Source: Flavobacterium sp. A45
Lineage (GTDB): Bacteria; Bacteroidota; Bacteroidia; Flavobacteriales; Flavobacteriaceae
DNA length: 64,000 nt
Direction of reading: 5' to 3'
Assembly: GCF_002001005.1 (NCBI RefSeq)
Contig: NZ_MUNX01000087.1
Span: 1 to 64,000, forward strand
Below the pieces are notes generated by a model. That model had not been told where the DNA came from. It saw only the letters and a list, made by a program, of their open reading frames with translations, and made no database searches. The stretch's first letter is position 1; each line of letters opens with the position of its first letter. The position numbers and the translations under genes are program-made. Below are positions 23,299 to 32,564 of this stretch, in pieces.

Positions 23299-25224
23299 AT
23301 GGCTAAAGAGAATAATCCAAATTCAAATAAATTTAAAGTAAGTCCTTGGTTAGTTTACACTGCAATACTATTAATTTTTCTAGGAATAAGTTTTGTAACT
23401 GGTGGATCTAGCTTTCAAGAACCTGCTCTGTTAACCTCTTCTAAATTCAATTCTTATTTAGAGAAAGGACAAATCGAAAAAGTTATTGTTTACAATAAAA
23501 ACGAAGCTGAAGTTTATTTAAATGCGCAAGCTTTAAATGATGCGGAACATAAAAAAGTCTCAAAAGACGTACTGGACAGACCTAACAAAGGCCCACATTA
23601 TTCGTTTGACATTGGTAATGACCAAATTTTTCAAACCAAATTAGAAAAAGCTGTTGCTGAAGGAAAATTAAAAGATTTTAATTTTTTACAAAAAAGCAAT
23701 TGGACAGATCTTTTTGTAAGCCTACTGCCAATTATTATCATTATTGGTGTTTGGATTTTTATTATGAGAAAAATGTCTGGTGGTCCAGGTGGCGGAGGCG
23801 GACAAATTTTCAATATTGGAAAATCGAAAGCCAAACTTTTTGATGAAAAAACAGATATCAAAACTACATTCAAAGATGTAGCTGGTTTAGAAGGTGCAAA
23901 AGAAGAAATACAAGAAATTGTTGAATTCCTTAAAAACCCTGAGAAATACACTAATTTAGGAGGTAAAATACCAAAAGGAGCGCTACTTGTAGGGCCTCCA
24001 GGAACTGGTAAAACATTATTGGCTAAAGCTGTAGCTGGTGAAGCACAAGTACCTTTCTTCTCTTTATCAGGTTCAGATTTCGTTGAAATGTTTGTAGGTG
24101 TTGGTGCTTCAAGGGTACGTGATCTTTTCAAACAGGCCAAAGAAAAATCTCCAGCCATTATTTTCATTGATGAAATCGATGCTGTAGGTAGAGCTAGAGG
24201 AAAAAGCAATATGTCTGGGGGAAATGATGAAAGAGAAAACACATTAAACCAATTATTGACTGAAATGGATGGTTTCGGTACCAATTCAAATGTAATTGTT
24301 TTGGCTGCTACAAACCGAGCAGACGTTTTGGACAAAGCTTTGATGCGTGCTGGTCGTTTTGACAGACAAATTTTTGTTGACTTACCAGATATTCGTGAGA
24401 GAGCTGAAATTTTCTTAGTACATCTTGCGCCTTTGAAAAAAGTAGAAGGACTGGATACCGACTTTTTAGCCAAACAAACTCCAGGCTTTTCAGGAGCTGA
24501 TATTGCCAATGTTTGTAATGAAGCCGCATTAATTGCCGCAAGAAATAATAAAGAAGCTGTTGATAAACAAGATTTCCTAGATGCAGTAGATCGTATTGTA
24601 GGAGGACTTGAAAAGAAAAACAAAATCATCACTCCAGAGGAAAAAAGAGCTATCGCTATTCACGAAGCCGGACACGCCACTGTAAGTTGGATGCTTGAAC
24701 ACGCTGCTCCATTAATCAAAGTTACTATCGTTCCTCGTGGACAAAGTCTTGGTGCTGCTTGGTATCTACCTGAAGAACGTCTAATTGTTCGTACAGATCA
24801 AATGCTTGACGAAATGTGTGCGACTATGGGTGGTAGAGCTGCAGAGAAAGTAACTTTTGACAGAATATCTACAGGTGCTTTGAGTGATTTAGAAAAAGTC
24901 ACAAAACAAGCTCGCGCCATGGTTACCGTTTACGGGTTAAATGACAAAATTGGAAATGTAACTTATTACGATTCCAGTGGACAAAGTGAATACAGTTTTT
25001 CTAAACCTTATTCTGATGAAACTGCCAAAGTAATTGATAAAGAGATTTCAGATCTTATCGAAAGTCAATACCAAAGAGCGATAGCAATTCTAGAAGAGAA
25101 CAAAGATAAATTAGAGCAACTAGCCTCTATCTTAATCGAAAAAGAAGTTATTTTCAAAGACGATTTAGAAACTATTTTCGGAAAAAGAACTTTTGATAAA
25201 AACTTAGGTGAAGTAGTTTCATAA
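23299..25224 (+). CDS. ftsH: ATP-dependent zinc metalloprotease FtsH
   Basis: A 641-residue membrane-bound AAA+ protease for quality control of membrane and short-lived proteins. Two membrane helices (about 15-34 and 138-156) flank a periplasmic domain; the AAA module has GPPGTGKT, IIFIDEIDAVG and the second-region-of-homology arginines (LMRAGRFDRQ); the protease domain has HEAGH with the first His at about 455 and a later Asp (TGALSDLEK) as third zinc ligand. Everything needed is present. It shares an operon with rsfS and ends at a terminator. Confidence 0.96.
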   Translation: MAKENNPNSNKFKVSPWLVYTAILLIFLGISFVTGGSSFQEPALLTSSKFNSYLEKGQIEKVIVYNKNEAEVYLNAQALNDAEHKKVSKDVLDRPNKGPHYSFDIGNDQIFQTKLEKAVAEGKLKDFNFLQKSNWTDLFVSLLPIIIIIGVWIFIMRKMSGGPGGGGGQIFNIGKSKAKLFDEKTDIKTTFKDVAGLEGAKEEIQEIVEFLKNPEKYTNLGGKIPKGALLVGPPGTGKTLLAKAVAGEAQVPFFSLSGSDFVEMFVGVGASRVRDLFKQAKEKSPAIIFIDEIDAVGRARGKSNMSGGNDERENTLNQLLTEMDGFGTNSNVIVLAATNRADVLDKALMRAGRFDRQIFVDLPDIRERAEIFLVHLAPLKKVEGLDTDFLAKQTPGFSGADIANVCNEAALIAARNNKEAVDKQDFLDAVDRIVGGLEKKNKIITPEEKRAIAIHEAGHATVSWMLEHAAPLIKVTIVPRGQSLGAAWYLPEERLIVRTDQMLDEMCATMGGRAAEKVTFDRISTGALSDLEKVTKQARAMVTVYGLNDKIGNVTYYDSSGQSEYSFSKPYSDETAKVIDKEISDLIESQYQRAIAILEENKDKLEQLASILIEKEVIFKDDLETIFGKRTFDKNLGEVVS

Positions 25225-25249
25225 TTTAAAAAAATTAACAAATATTTAA

Positions 25250-25290
25250 AATCTTAATTCAAAACCACGTTTTGAATTAAGATTTTTTTA
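25250..25290 (+). terminator. Terminator of rsfS-ftsH
   Basis: Arms 25250-25264 and 25270-25284 pair perfectly over 15 bp with a 5-nt loop; a T run follows, then the next promoter at 25289. Confidence 0.9.
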
Positions 25291-25296
25291 TCTTTG
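25289..25296 (+). promoter_or_regulatory. -7 box of the LUD-cdsA-psd operon
   Basis: TATCTTTG, ending 38 nt before the ATG at 25335, immediately behind the ftsH terminator. Confidence 0.6.
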
Positions 25297-25334
25297 AACG
25301 TTTTCAAGTAACACAAAACGATTAGTAACAAATT

Positions 25335-25937
25335 ATGAATCTTTTTAAAAAATTATTTGGTTCTAACGACCCCTCTTCAGATGAAGCAAGAAGCGGTCAT
25401 TCAAACAAACCAAATCCAGATATCAATTCCCCTTTAGATGAACAGTTTATCTATAATTTTAAAAAAAATGGGGGTAAATTTTTATACTGCGAAAATTTAA
25501 ATGAAGTAAGAGAACAATTTGAAAATATACTTGAAGAAAACGATTGGTTTGAATGCGAAGCACTATGCTATGAGCCAAAACTACACTTTTTACTGGATGA
25601 GAATAAACTTACTTACGGTCAAAATATAAATCCTAAATTTTTGTTGTCGAGCTGTGAAAATCTTGTAGCCGAAGAAGGCTCCATTTTATTTTCTTCAAAT
25701 CAAATCAAACAAAAAAAACCAAATGATTTGCCCACGAACATCATTATTTTAGCCAATACCAGTCAGATAGTGGAAGGGAAAAGCGATGGTCTAAGTGCGA
25801 TCAGAAAAAAATACTTGACAGAATACCCAACAAATATCACAACAATAAAATATTTTGAAAAAGCAAAAGAAGAAGATTTCACTCAATATGGAAGCTCTGC
25901 CAAAAATTTATATTTGTTGCTTTTAGAAGATCTTTAA
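25335..25937 (+). CDS. LUD-domain (LutC-like) protein
   Basis: A 200-residue cytosolic protein of the LUD/LutC-YkgG superfamily, judged by the central VAEEGSILFSSNQ segment and the later LPTNIIILANTSQIV and SAIRKKY parts. LutC-type proteins take part in lactate oxidation, but there is no LutA or LutB here. It stands one base ahead of cdsA, in the same transcript, an arrangement I remember from other flavobacteria; a role with membrane lipids is inferred only from that. The N-terminal 35 residues are polar and disordered. Confidence 0.7.
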   Translation: MNLFKKLFGSNDPSSDEARSGHSNKPNPDINSPLDEQFIYNFKKNGGKFLYCENLNEVREQFENILEENDWFECEALCYEPKLHFLLDENKLTYGQNINPKFLLSSCENLVAEEGSILFSSNQIKQKKPNDLPTNIIILANTSQIVEGKSDGLSAIRKKYLTEYPTNITTIKYFEKAKEEDFTQYGSSAKNLYLLLLEDL

Positions 25938-25938
25938 A

Positions 25939-26790
25939 ATGAATGAAACACTAAAAAGATCAATATCTGGCGCTATTTACATCTTATTATTAATAGCTTC
26001 AATACAGTACTCTATAGAAACTTTTTTTATTCTATTTGGAGTCTTTTTATTGATAGCAGTAATGGAGTTTTGCAATTTAGTTCACTTAAACAAAATTGCC
26101 CCAATCGCAATCGCCAATATATTTTACTTGTTTTTTTATAAAATTGCTATAGCCACAAAAGCAGATGGCCTATTTTATATATTACGTTACAGCAAAAACT
26201 TTGATTTGGCGGTACTTTTTTTATCTCTCATTGTTTCCTTAAAATGCATCGTATTTCTATTTGATAATAAAAATTTAAGAGTAGATACTTTTTCGAAATT
26301 CGCTTATCTAATCGGATACATTGTATTACCCTTTATTATTATCACAAAAATACCTTTTGGAATAAAAGGGTATAATCCAAATATTCTAATCAGTATTTTC
26401 ATTTTAATATGGACCAACGACACTTTTGCGTATTTAGTTGGCAAAACTTTTGGAAAACATAAATTATTTGAAAGAATTTCCCCCAAAAAAACCATCGAAG
26501 GTTTTTTGGGTGGAATTGGATTTGCATTAATTGCCAGTTATTTTATATCAAAATATTTCTTAATGCTTCCTGAAAAAAACACGTACATTTGGATCATAAT
26601 TGCCTTGATTGTAGGGATTTTTGGAACGATAGGAGATTTGGTAGAATCCAAATTCAAACGTATTTCGGAAAAAAAAGACAGCGGAAATATAATGCCAGGC
26701 CATGGAGGCATTCTAGATCGACTAGATAGTGTTATCTTTGTAGCACCAATAATATTTTTATTTTATCAAATTTTAAGTTATGTTTCATAA
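25939..26790 (+). CDS. cdsA: Phosphatidate cytidylyltransferase
   Basis: A 283-residue integral membrane enzyme making CDP-diacylglycerol from phosphatidate and CTP. About eight hydrophobic segments; the family signature near the C terminus is present as GTIGDLVESKFKR followed by KDSGNIMPGHGGILDRLDS, and SPKKTIEGFLGG precedes it. It begins one base after the LUD gene and overlaps psd by 11 bp, so the three are translated from one mRNA. The product feeds phosphatidylserine synthesis. Confidence 0.93.
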   Translation: MNETLKRSISGAIYILLLIASIQYSIETFFILFGVFLLIAVMEFCNLVHLNKIAPIAIANIFYLFFYKIAIATKADGLFYILRYSKNFDLAVLFLSLIVSLKCIVFLFDNKNLRVDTFSKFAYLIGYIVLPFIIITKIPFGIKGYNPNILISIFILIWTNDTFAYLVGKTFGKHKLFERISPKKTIEGFLGGIGFALIASYFISKYFLMLPEKNTYIWIIIALIVGIFGTIGDLVESKFKRISEKKDSGNIMPGHGGILDRLDSVIFVAPIIFLFYQILSYVS

Positions 26791-27433
26791 AGAAGGAACT
26801 CAAAGTATTTTATTAGGCACGATTTTCACTGCTGTAGTTTTTTTAGCAACGGATTATTTCATTCAGACAGAATGGATCAGAATGACCATTGAAATTGCGA
26901 CACTATTGCTGTTAATTATCATTTTGCAATTTTTTAGAAATCCAAAACGTACGGTAGAAATAAATGAAAATCATATTATTGCTCCTGTTGACGGAAAAGT
27001 TGTAGTTATTGAAGAGGTGTACGAAGGTGAATATTTTAAAGACAAAAGAATTCAGGTTTCTATATTTATGTCTCCTATAAATGTACACGTTACTCGTTAT
27101 GCACTAAGTGGTATGGTAAAATTCAGTAAATACCATCCTGGTAAATTCTTGGTAGCTTGGCATCCAAAAGCAAGTGAAGAGAATGAAAGAACTACGGTTG
27201 TAATTGAAAATAAAACTTTTGGCTCGATATTGTACCGTCAAATTGCTGGTGCATTAGCAAGACGAATTGTAAATTATGCCCAAGAAGGAATGCAAGTAGT
27301 ACAAGGTACTGATGCCGGTTTTATCAAATTTGGCTCAAGAGTTGATATTTTTTTACCTTTAGGTACACCAATTAATGTGGTACTTGACCAAAAAGCAATT
27401 GGAGGAAAAACTATAATTGCAATTAAGCCTTAA
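26780..27433 (+). CDS. psd: Phosphatidylserine decarboxylase proenzyme (short type)
   Basis: A 217-residue Psd of the short, archaeal-type class. Two N-terminal membrane helices are followed by PVDGKVVVIEEV, INVHVTRYALSG with the catalytic histidine, and KFGSRVD, where self-cleavage between G185 and S186 creates the pyruvoyl group. It produces phosphatidylethanolamine. It overlaps cdsA by 11 bp and the ACBP gene by one base. No phosphatidylserine synthase gene is in the window. Confidence 0.92.
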   Translation: MFHKEGTQSILLGTIFTAVVFLATDYFIQTEWIRMTIEIATLLLLIIILQFFRNPKRTVEINENHIIAPVDGKVVVIEEVYEGEYFKDKRIQVSIFMSPINVHVTRYALSGMVKFSKYHPGKFLVAWHPKASEENERTTVVIENKTFGSILYRQIAGALARRIVNYAQEGMQVVQGTDAGFIKFGSRVDIFLPLGTPINVVLDQKAIGGKTIIAIKP

Positions 27434-27696
27434 TGATTGGAAAAGATTTAGATACTCAATTTCAAGAAGCAGTTGAAATTGCTTCATTTATGACCCAAGC
27501 ATCTTTACCACAAGATGTACAGTTACGTCTTTATGCCTTTTACAAGCATGCTACATTTGATAAAACAAGCTTTGTTATGGATAATTCTGATTTAAGAAAT
27601 GCATTCAAAACCAATGCTTGGATACAAATAAGCCACCTTACACAAGACGAAGCCAAACAACAATATATTGAACTAATTCATTCCTTAATAAAGTAA
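27433..27696 (+). CDS. Acyl-CoA-binding protein (ACBP)
   Basis: An 87-residue cytosolic four-helix protein. LDTQFQEAVEIAS is helix 1, LRLYAFYKHAT is the signature (LxLYxxYKQAT) and AWIQISHLTQDEAKQQYIELI is the fourth-helix W-x-x segment; the lysine of the signature binds the CoA phosphate. ACBPs are common in eukaryotes and patchy in bacteria. It is translationally coupled to psd by a TAATG overlap, which suggests that it carries acyl-CoA in membrane lipid synthesis. Confidence 0.9.
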   Translation: MIGKDLDTQFQEAVEIASFMTQASLPQDVQLRLYAFYKHATFDKTSFVMDNSDLRNAFKTNAWIQISHLTQDEAKQQYIELIHSLIK

Positions 27697-27709
27697 TTGT
27701 ATTCTTCTG

Positions 27710-28486
27710 ATGAAAAAAAACACTACTCTAATAGCTCATTTGCTTTTTATTTCGGTTTTAATTTCATGTAACGACAAAAAGCTAACTGAAGTTGTCGAAG
27801 TTCCTTTGCCTACTGTACAAGAGAAGATTACCATAGGCAACCCAAATGATTTAAAAGCAAATGAAGGTTCGTTTCCATTCGAAAAAATTCCTTTTGGATA
27901 TGATGCCTTAATACCTGATTTATCAGCTTTGACACTAGAATCACATTATAAAAATTTTTTGTACTACACCAACAACCTAAACAAAGCCGTTGCAGGTACA
28001 GACAAAGAGAATTTGACCATAGAAGAGTTATTGACTAAATTAGATATCAACGACCCTATACTACGTAATAATGCTGGAGGATATTACAACCATAGTTTAT
28101 ACTTTAAATCCATTGGGCCTAAAGCTGGCGGAGAACCCATAGATACATTAGCCTCAAAAATCACTAAAGATTTTGGTTCATTTTCTAATTTCAAAACCGT
28201 ATTTAAAGATGCTGCAACTAGACAATTTGGTTCTGGTTGGGTTTGGCTCGTTGTAGATAAAACAGGAGTTTTACAATTATCAACAACTCAAGACCAAGAC
28301 AATCCATTAATGACATATGCTCCGGTTATTGGATTTCACGGAACTCCAATTTTAGGAATTGACCTCTGGGAACACGCTTATTTCTTAGACTATCAATACA
28401 AAAAGAAAAATTACATTGACGATTTTTTCAAAATAGTAGATTGGGAAAAGGTAAACGAAAATTATAAAGCTACTTTTAAAAAGTAA
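27710..28486 (+). CDS. Lipoprotein Fe/Mn superoxide dismutase
   Basis: A 258-residue Fe/Mn-type superoxide dismutase. The four metal ligands are visible: H79 in LESHYK, H128 in NHSLYF, D218 and H222 in DLWEHAYFLDYQ. The N terminus is a lipoprotein signal ending LISC at C20, followed by a ~40-residue linker, so the enzyme should be lipid-anchored outside the cytoplasmic membrane; normal family members are cytosolic and about 200 aa. It follows the ACBP gene by 13 bp, last in the LUD-cdsA-psd operon. Metal choice cannot be fixed from these residues. Confidence 0.88.
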   Translation: MKKNTTLIAHLLFISVLISCNDKKLTEVVEVPLPTVQEKITIGNPNDLKANEGSFPFEKIPFGYDALIPDLSALTLESHYKNFLYYTNNLNKAVAGTDKENLTIEELLTKLDINDPILRNNAGGYYNHSLYFKSIGPKAGGEPIDTLASKITKDFGSFSNFKTVFKDAATRQFGSGWVWLVVDKTGVLQLSTTQDQDNPLMTYAPVIGFHGTPILGIDLWEHAYFLDYQYKKKNYIDDFFKIVDWEKVNENYKATFKK

Positions 28487-28520
28487 AAAAGCTGAGACAA
28501 ATTAATGTCTCAGCTTTTTT
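28485..28520. terminator. Bidirectional terminator after the superoxide dismutase gene
   Basis: Arms 28485-28499 and 28506-28520 (core GCTGAGACA/TGTCTCAGC) pair perfectly with A and T tracts on both ends. Confidence 0.92.
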
Positions 28521-28567
28521 GATAATAGGTAATATTTATTATTTCTTTCTAAAATTCTTTCAGCTAC

Positions 28568-30373
28568 TTACAAAATAGTGTTGCTTAATACAACAATATC
28601 CATTGGTTTTATTTGAACCTCTTTCATTGTTTTCTTTGTAAATACATCTTTAAATTCTCCTTTTTTAAGAATTGGGTTATTGAAATTTACATTTTTATCA
28701 CTTCGATTCAAAATAACAATTACTTCTTGTGTACCAATTTTACGGATAAAAGCATATGTTTTTTCAGCATCATTAGTTTCAAGAGTTGTGTAGCTTCCTT
28801 TTTTAATTGCATTATACTTATTACGCAACCCAATGAATTTTTTGTACCAATTAAATAAATCGGTATTAAAATCTACTTTATCAGCATCATGTATAGTTTG
28901 GTTTGGATTGAATGTTTCTGAATCATATTTTTTATCATCCCAAACCATTGGTTTACGACAATCAGGATCATTACTGCCCCACATACCACATTCGTCACCA
29001 TAATAAATCATTGGAGAACCCAAATACAATATTTGAAACGCGGCAATTAATTTTTGCTTTTGTAATTGTTCTGCATTGGGTTTGCGAGCATTATATTCGG
29101 TATTAGAACTTTTCTGACTCCAGTTAAAATAATCACCCCAGTCGCCAAACTTTTTCCCATCTGGATTTGCTACCGCACTACCGATTCTGGTGGCATCATG
29201 ACTATCAACTAAATTTTGCATATTCATTGCAACACCTTCGCCAAATCCATCTCTTAATTCCTTTAGTTGAGTGTCAAACTGTGTAACCGTAGAAGCCTTT
29301 GCATCCTGAACAAAAAAATCATGTACTGCAAAAGAAAAATTATAGTTCATTGTTGCATCAAATTCATCACCGCTTAAATATGGCTTGGTCTTATCTATTG
29401 AGTAAACCAATTCTGCGGTCAGGTAAACCTCCTTGTTAATTGATTTTACCCATTTCCTCCAGTCTTTCCAAAAAGGATGATCAACACAAAAAGCAACATC
29501 CAAACGCCAACCATCAATTCCATATTGCGTTCCCTTGTTCATCGGATTCATCCAACGTCTGGTCGCATCAAAAATATATTGCTTAGGTCCAGGCACAATT
29601 CCATTACTATCTTCTTTTAACTCAGGTAGCGTTTTTACACCATACCAGCCTTCATATTCAAACTTTGTCCCTTTGGCATCATCTTTCCAACTTTTAACAG
29701 AAAACCAATCTTTATAAGCTGAGGCTTCTTGATTTTTTTCAACATCTCGAAAAGCAAAACTATTTACCCCTAAGTGATTAAAAACTCCATCAAAGATGAT
29801 AAACATTTTTCGTTTGTGTACTTCATCAATAAGTTTTAGCGCCAGTAAATCTGCTTTCGTCCAAACCCATTTTTCAGGATTCAAAGGATCTTCTTTCTCT
29901 ATTAATTTCATATCTCCTACTGGATCTGGTCCAAATGTTGGGTCAACATGGTGATAACACAGGGCATCATATTTATGAGAAGAAGGCGACCAAAAAATAG
30001 GATTCATATAAATGGCATTAACTCCCAAAGATTGCAGATAATCCAACTTATCTATAACTCCCTGCAAATCTCCACCATAGCGTCTACGTTGAATATTATA
30101 AAAAACATCTTTACCATTTTTCTGCTCGTAGGGTTGCAGTTTATACCAATCGCTAGTCCATGGATGAATTTGAAAATCTGAGGTAACATCAAAAGGAAAA
30201 GCCCCATTTTGATCGTCCACTTTTGGATCGTTTGAAGGATCCCCATTATAAAAACGTTCTGGAAATATTTGATACCATACTACTCCTTTACTCCAATTTG
30301 GCGTAAAATCTACTTGTGCAAAAGAGGGCAAAAACATTAAAAGAAATAAACTTAATGCAACTATATTTTTCAT
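28568..30373 (-). CDS. Exported GH13 alpha-amylase family enzyme (neopullulanase/cyclomaltodextrinase-like)
   Basis: A 601-residue glycoside hydrolase with signal peptide MKNIVALSLFLLMFLPSFAQ. GH13 conserved regions: DGVFNH (195-200), GWRLDVAF with nucleophile D292, LTAELVYS with acid/base E321, and LVDSHDATR with H392/D393 as the third catalytic group. FPERFYNGDPSNDP near the start and MNPIFWSPSSHKYD are typical of the cyclomaltodextrinase/neopullulanase branch. It likely acts on maltodextrins in the periplasm. It lies 19 bp downstream of the second GH13 gene in one operon; no SusC/SusD pair is in the window. Confidence 0.9.
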   Translation of the reverse strand: MKNIVALSLFLLMFLPSFAQVDFTPNWSKGVVWYQIFPERFYNGDPSNDPKVDDQNGAFPFDVTSDFQIHPWTSDWYKLQPYEQKNGKDVFYNIQRRRYGGDLQGVIDKLDYLQSLGVNAIYMNPIFWSPSSHKYDALCYHHVDPTFGPDPVGDMKLIEKEDPLNPEKWVWTKADLLALKLIDEVHKRKMFIIFDGVFNHLGVNSFAFRDVEKNQEASAYKDWFSVKSWKDDAKGTKFEYEGWYGVKTLPELKEDSNGIVPGPKQYIFDATRRWMNPMNKGTQYGIDGWRLDVAFCVDHPFWKDWRKWVKSINKEVYLTAELVYSIDKTKPYLSGDEFDATMNYNFSFAVHDFFVQDAKASTVTQFDTQLKELRDGFGEGVAMNMQNLVDSHDATRIGSAVANPDGKKFGDWGDYFNWSQKSSNTEYNARKPNAEQLQKQKLIAAFQILYLGSPMIYYGDECGMWGSNDPDCRKPMVWDDKKYDSETFNPNQTIHDADKVDFNTDLFNWYKKFIGLRNKYNAIKKGSYTTLETNDAEKTYAFIRKIGTQEVIVILNRSDKNVNFNNPILKKGEFKDVFTKKTMKEVQIKPMDIVVLSNTIL

Positions 30374-30392
30374 TTACTTATTTATTAAAAAT

Positions 30393-32276
30393 TTATTTTA
30401 CAATGTTTAACTCATAAATAAATGATTCCAAAGGCTTAATTGAAACAGAAGCCTTTCCTTCTCCATTTACAACATGTAATTGAATTGAACTATTTTGATA
30501 CAATTGGTCTTTTATTGTATAACTTCCGTCTTTCAAATTCCATTTGTTAATAATATCAGCAGGAATTTTTAGGTCAAAATTATTTGAAGCTTCTGAAGAA
30601 AAATTAGTCAGCACTATTAATTTTTGATTATCTGACCAACGCACAAAAGAATACACATGGTTTGGATCATAGCCAATATTTGCTTGACGGTTTACTTCCT
30701 GAAGATCTTGAAACTGCCCCATTACTGCAGAACTTTTAGCCGAAAAATTCAACAACCTTTTATAGAAATCACGCAAATCTTTTTCGCTTTGCGATAATTT
30801 TCCACCGTCAAATGCGCCGTTATTCATCCATCGCTGGTGATTCGGAACTCCCACATAATCAAAAATAGATGTTCTGGAATGGGAACCAAAACCTCCATTT
30901 TCATTACCAGCCTCTCCTACTTCCTGACCAAAATAGATCATAATCGGAGCTGAAGTTATCATAGCAGAAACAACCATCATCGGTTTACCTTTTTCGGGAG
31001 AACCTGCAAACTCAGGACTTGCCAATCGTTGCTCATCATGATTGTCCAAAAATTTCAACATGTGAACATCAATATCAGCCAAACCGCTTTGAATGTATGA
31101 AAGCCCATCTGGCGGAGTTTTTCCTTGGATAATATCTTTCAGTTTGTCATAAGTCTCTACTTTATCATACAAATAATCCATTTTACCCAAATGAATGTAA
31201 TTGCGATATTCTTTCGGATTGTACACTTCAGCCATTAAGAAGGCATCTGGATTTACATTCTTTATAGCCGAGTTCATATAACTCCAAAATTCGTAAGGAA
31301 CCATTTCGGCCATATCGTATCTAAAACCATCAACGCCTTTGTTTGTCCAGTACAATGCAATATCCCTAAATTTAATCCATGAACTAGGTACGCTTTTATC
31401 TTTCCAAAATTCAAAATGTTCTTTACTGGATAATTTATCATAACCAGCCGGCAATTCTGGAAAATCTTTGGTACCATCGGGACGAACACCGTAATTTACT
31501 TTAACTGTTTCATACCAGTCGTTTTTGTCTGGCTTTGCCAATCGGGAACCATTTCCAGTCCATTTTGCTGGGTTTTCTTCAAATTTCCCATCAATAAGCG
31601 GATTCTTTTCTCCGTTTAAAGGTTTGTCAGTATCTGGAATTTGAAATGGAGTATTCGGGATGTAATAAAAGTTATTGTCTCTTTTATATTCTACCGTAAC
31701 ATCATCATCGGCACCAAAATCCCTTACCCCTTTCGGATTGCTTTTCCCTTCATATTTACGGGCAATATGATTTGGAACTATATCAATAATTACCTTAAGA
31801 TTTGCCTTATGGGTTCTTTTGATTAAAGCTTCAAATTCTTCCAAACGCTTTTCAGGATTGACTGCCAAATCTGGATTAACATTATAATAATCCTTTACAG
31901 CATAAGGTGAGCCTGCTCTACCCTTTACCACTTCTGGATCATCATTTGAAACCCCTATTGCGGTATAATCCCTTATAACTGCATGATGGGGAACACCAGT
32001 GTACCAAATATGTGTAGCACCCAAATCTTTAATTTCATGAAGCGCTTTATCTGTAAAATCATTAAACTTTCCAACTCCATTTTCTTCAATAGTTCCCCAT
32101 GGTTTATTGGTTGCATTTTTGTTACCAAATAATCGGGTAAAAACCTGATAAACTACTGCTTTATTTTCGGAAACAGTTTCTTTCTTTTGTACACTCATTT
32201 TTACATCTTTAGTTTTACATGCAGTCGCTATAAGCAAAACACTTATTCCTGCCATTACTATTTTTTTTGTGATCAT
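30393..32276 (-). CDS. GH13 alpha-amylase, probable lipoprotein
   Basis: A 627-residue GH13 enzyme. The N terminus (MITKKIVMAGISVLLIATAC) ends in a cysteine at 20 and looks like a lipoprotein signal, although ATAC is not the best lipobox. Catalytic regions: IDIVPNH (164-170), GFRYDMAEM with nucleophile D321, LMAEVYN with acid/base E350, and FLDNHDEQR. The C-terminal beta domain is intact (FIYELNIVK end). This is a SusG-like role by analogy: cutting starch at the cell surface before the partner enzyme at 28568 works further in. It is the first gene of the pair. Confidence 0.88.
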   Translation of the reverse strand: MITKKIVMAGISVLLIATACKTKDVKMSVQKKETVSENKAVVYQVFTRLFGNKNATNKPWGTIEENGVGKFNDFTDKALHEIKDLGATHIWYTGVPHHAVIRDYTAIGVSNDDPEVVKGRAGSPYAVKDYYNVNPDLAVNPEKRLEEFEALIKRTHKANLKVIIDIVPNHIARKYEGKSNPKGVRDFGADDDVTVEYKRDNNFYYIPNTPFQIPDTDKPLNGEKNPLIDGKFEENPAKWTGNGSRLAKPDKNDWYETVKVNYGVRPDGTKDFPELPAGYDKLSSKEHFEFWKDKSVPSSWIKFRDIALYWTNKGVDGFRYDMAEMVPYEFWSYMNSAIKNVNPDAFLMAEVYNPKEYRNYIHLGKMDYLYDKVETYDKLKDIIQGKTPPDGLSYIQSGLADIDVHMLKFLDNHDEQRLASPEFAGSPEKGKPMMVVSAMITSAPIMIYFGQEVGEAGNENGGFGSHSRTSIFDYVGVPNHQRWMNNGAFDGGKLSQSEKDLRDFYKRLLNFSAKSSAVMGQFQDLQEVNRQANIGYDPNHVYSFVRWSDNQKLIVLTNFSSEASNNFDLKIPADIINKWNLKDGSYTIKDQLYQNSSIQLHVVNGEGKASVSIKPLESFIYELNIVK

Positions 32277-32308
32277 TTTTTTAAATTATAAAAAATTAAA
32301 AATATACA

Positions 32309-32338
32309 ATTGATACTATATTTGCATTCGGTATCAAT
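32309..32338. promoter_or_regulatory. Inverted repeat bracketing a -7 box between the amylase operon and the OstA-like gene
   Basis: ATTGATAC (32309-32316) and GTATCAAT (32331-32338) are perfect 8-bp inverted arms around 14 bases that contain TATATTTG (32317-32324). A regulator bound here would block a plus-strand promoter and sit upstream of the minus-strand amylase operon. The plus-strand leader to the OstA-like gene would be about 235 nt. Operator function is inferred. Confidence 0.45.
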
Positions 32339-32564
32339 CCATAAATTTAACGCTTTTTTCAAAAAAACAACCACCAAAACCAACGGATTCAGGTTAGTTT
32401 ATAGATTAAAAAAACACTACAACGTAATAGCTAAGCTCTTTGTTTATAAATATTTTTTTTTCAAAAACCGCCCTTATAATTCCAATGACAAACTATTATA
32501 AATAAATCCTAATATATAAGGCGTTTGCCCCATTTTTCATAAATTTACAAAAAAATTAAGACCA

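Noticed and set aside
23631..24632. Long open frame of 333 codons on the minus strand opposite ftsH
   Set aside because: It mirrors a conserved AAA+ gene, is Ser/Pro/Lys rich and has no domain; open antisense frames are common opposite well-conserved genes.
32310..32501. Possible 63-codon gene upstream of the OstA-like gene
   Set aside because: Lys/Phe-rich translation without a family; the region contains a promoter box and inverted repeat instead.
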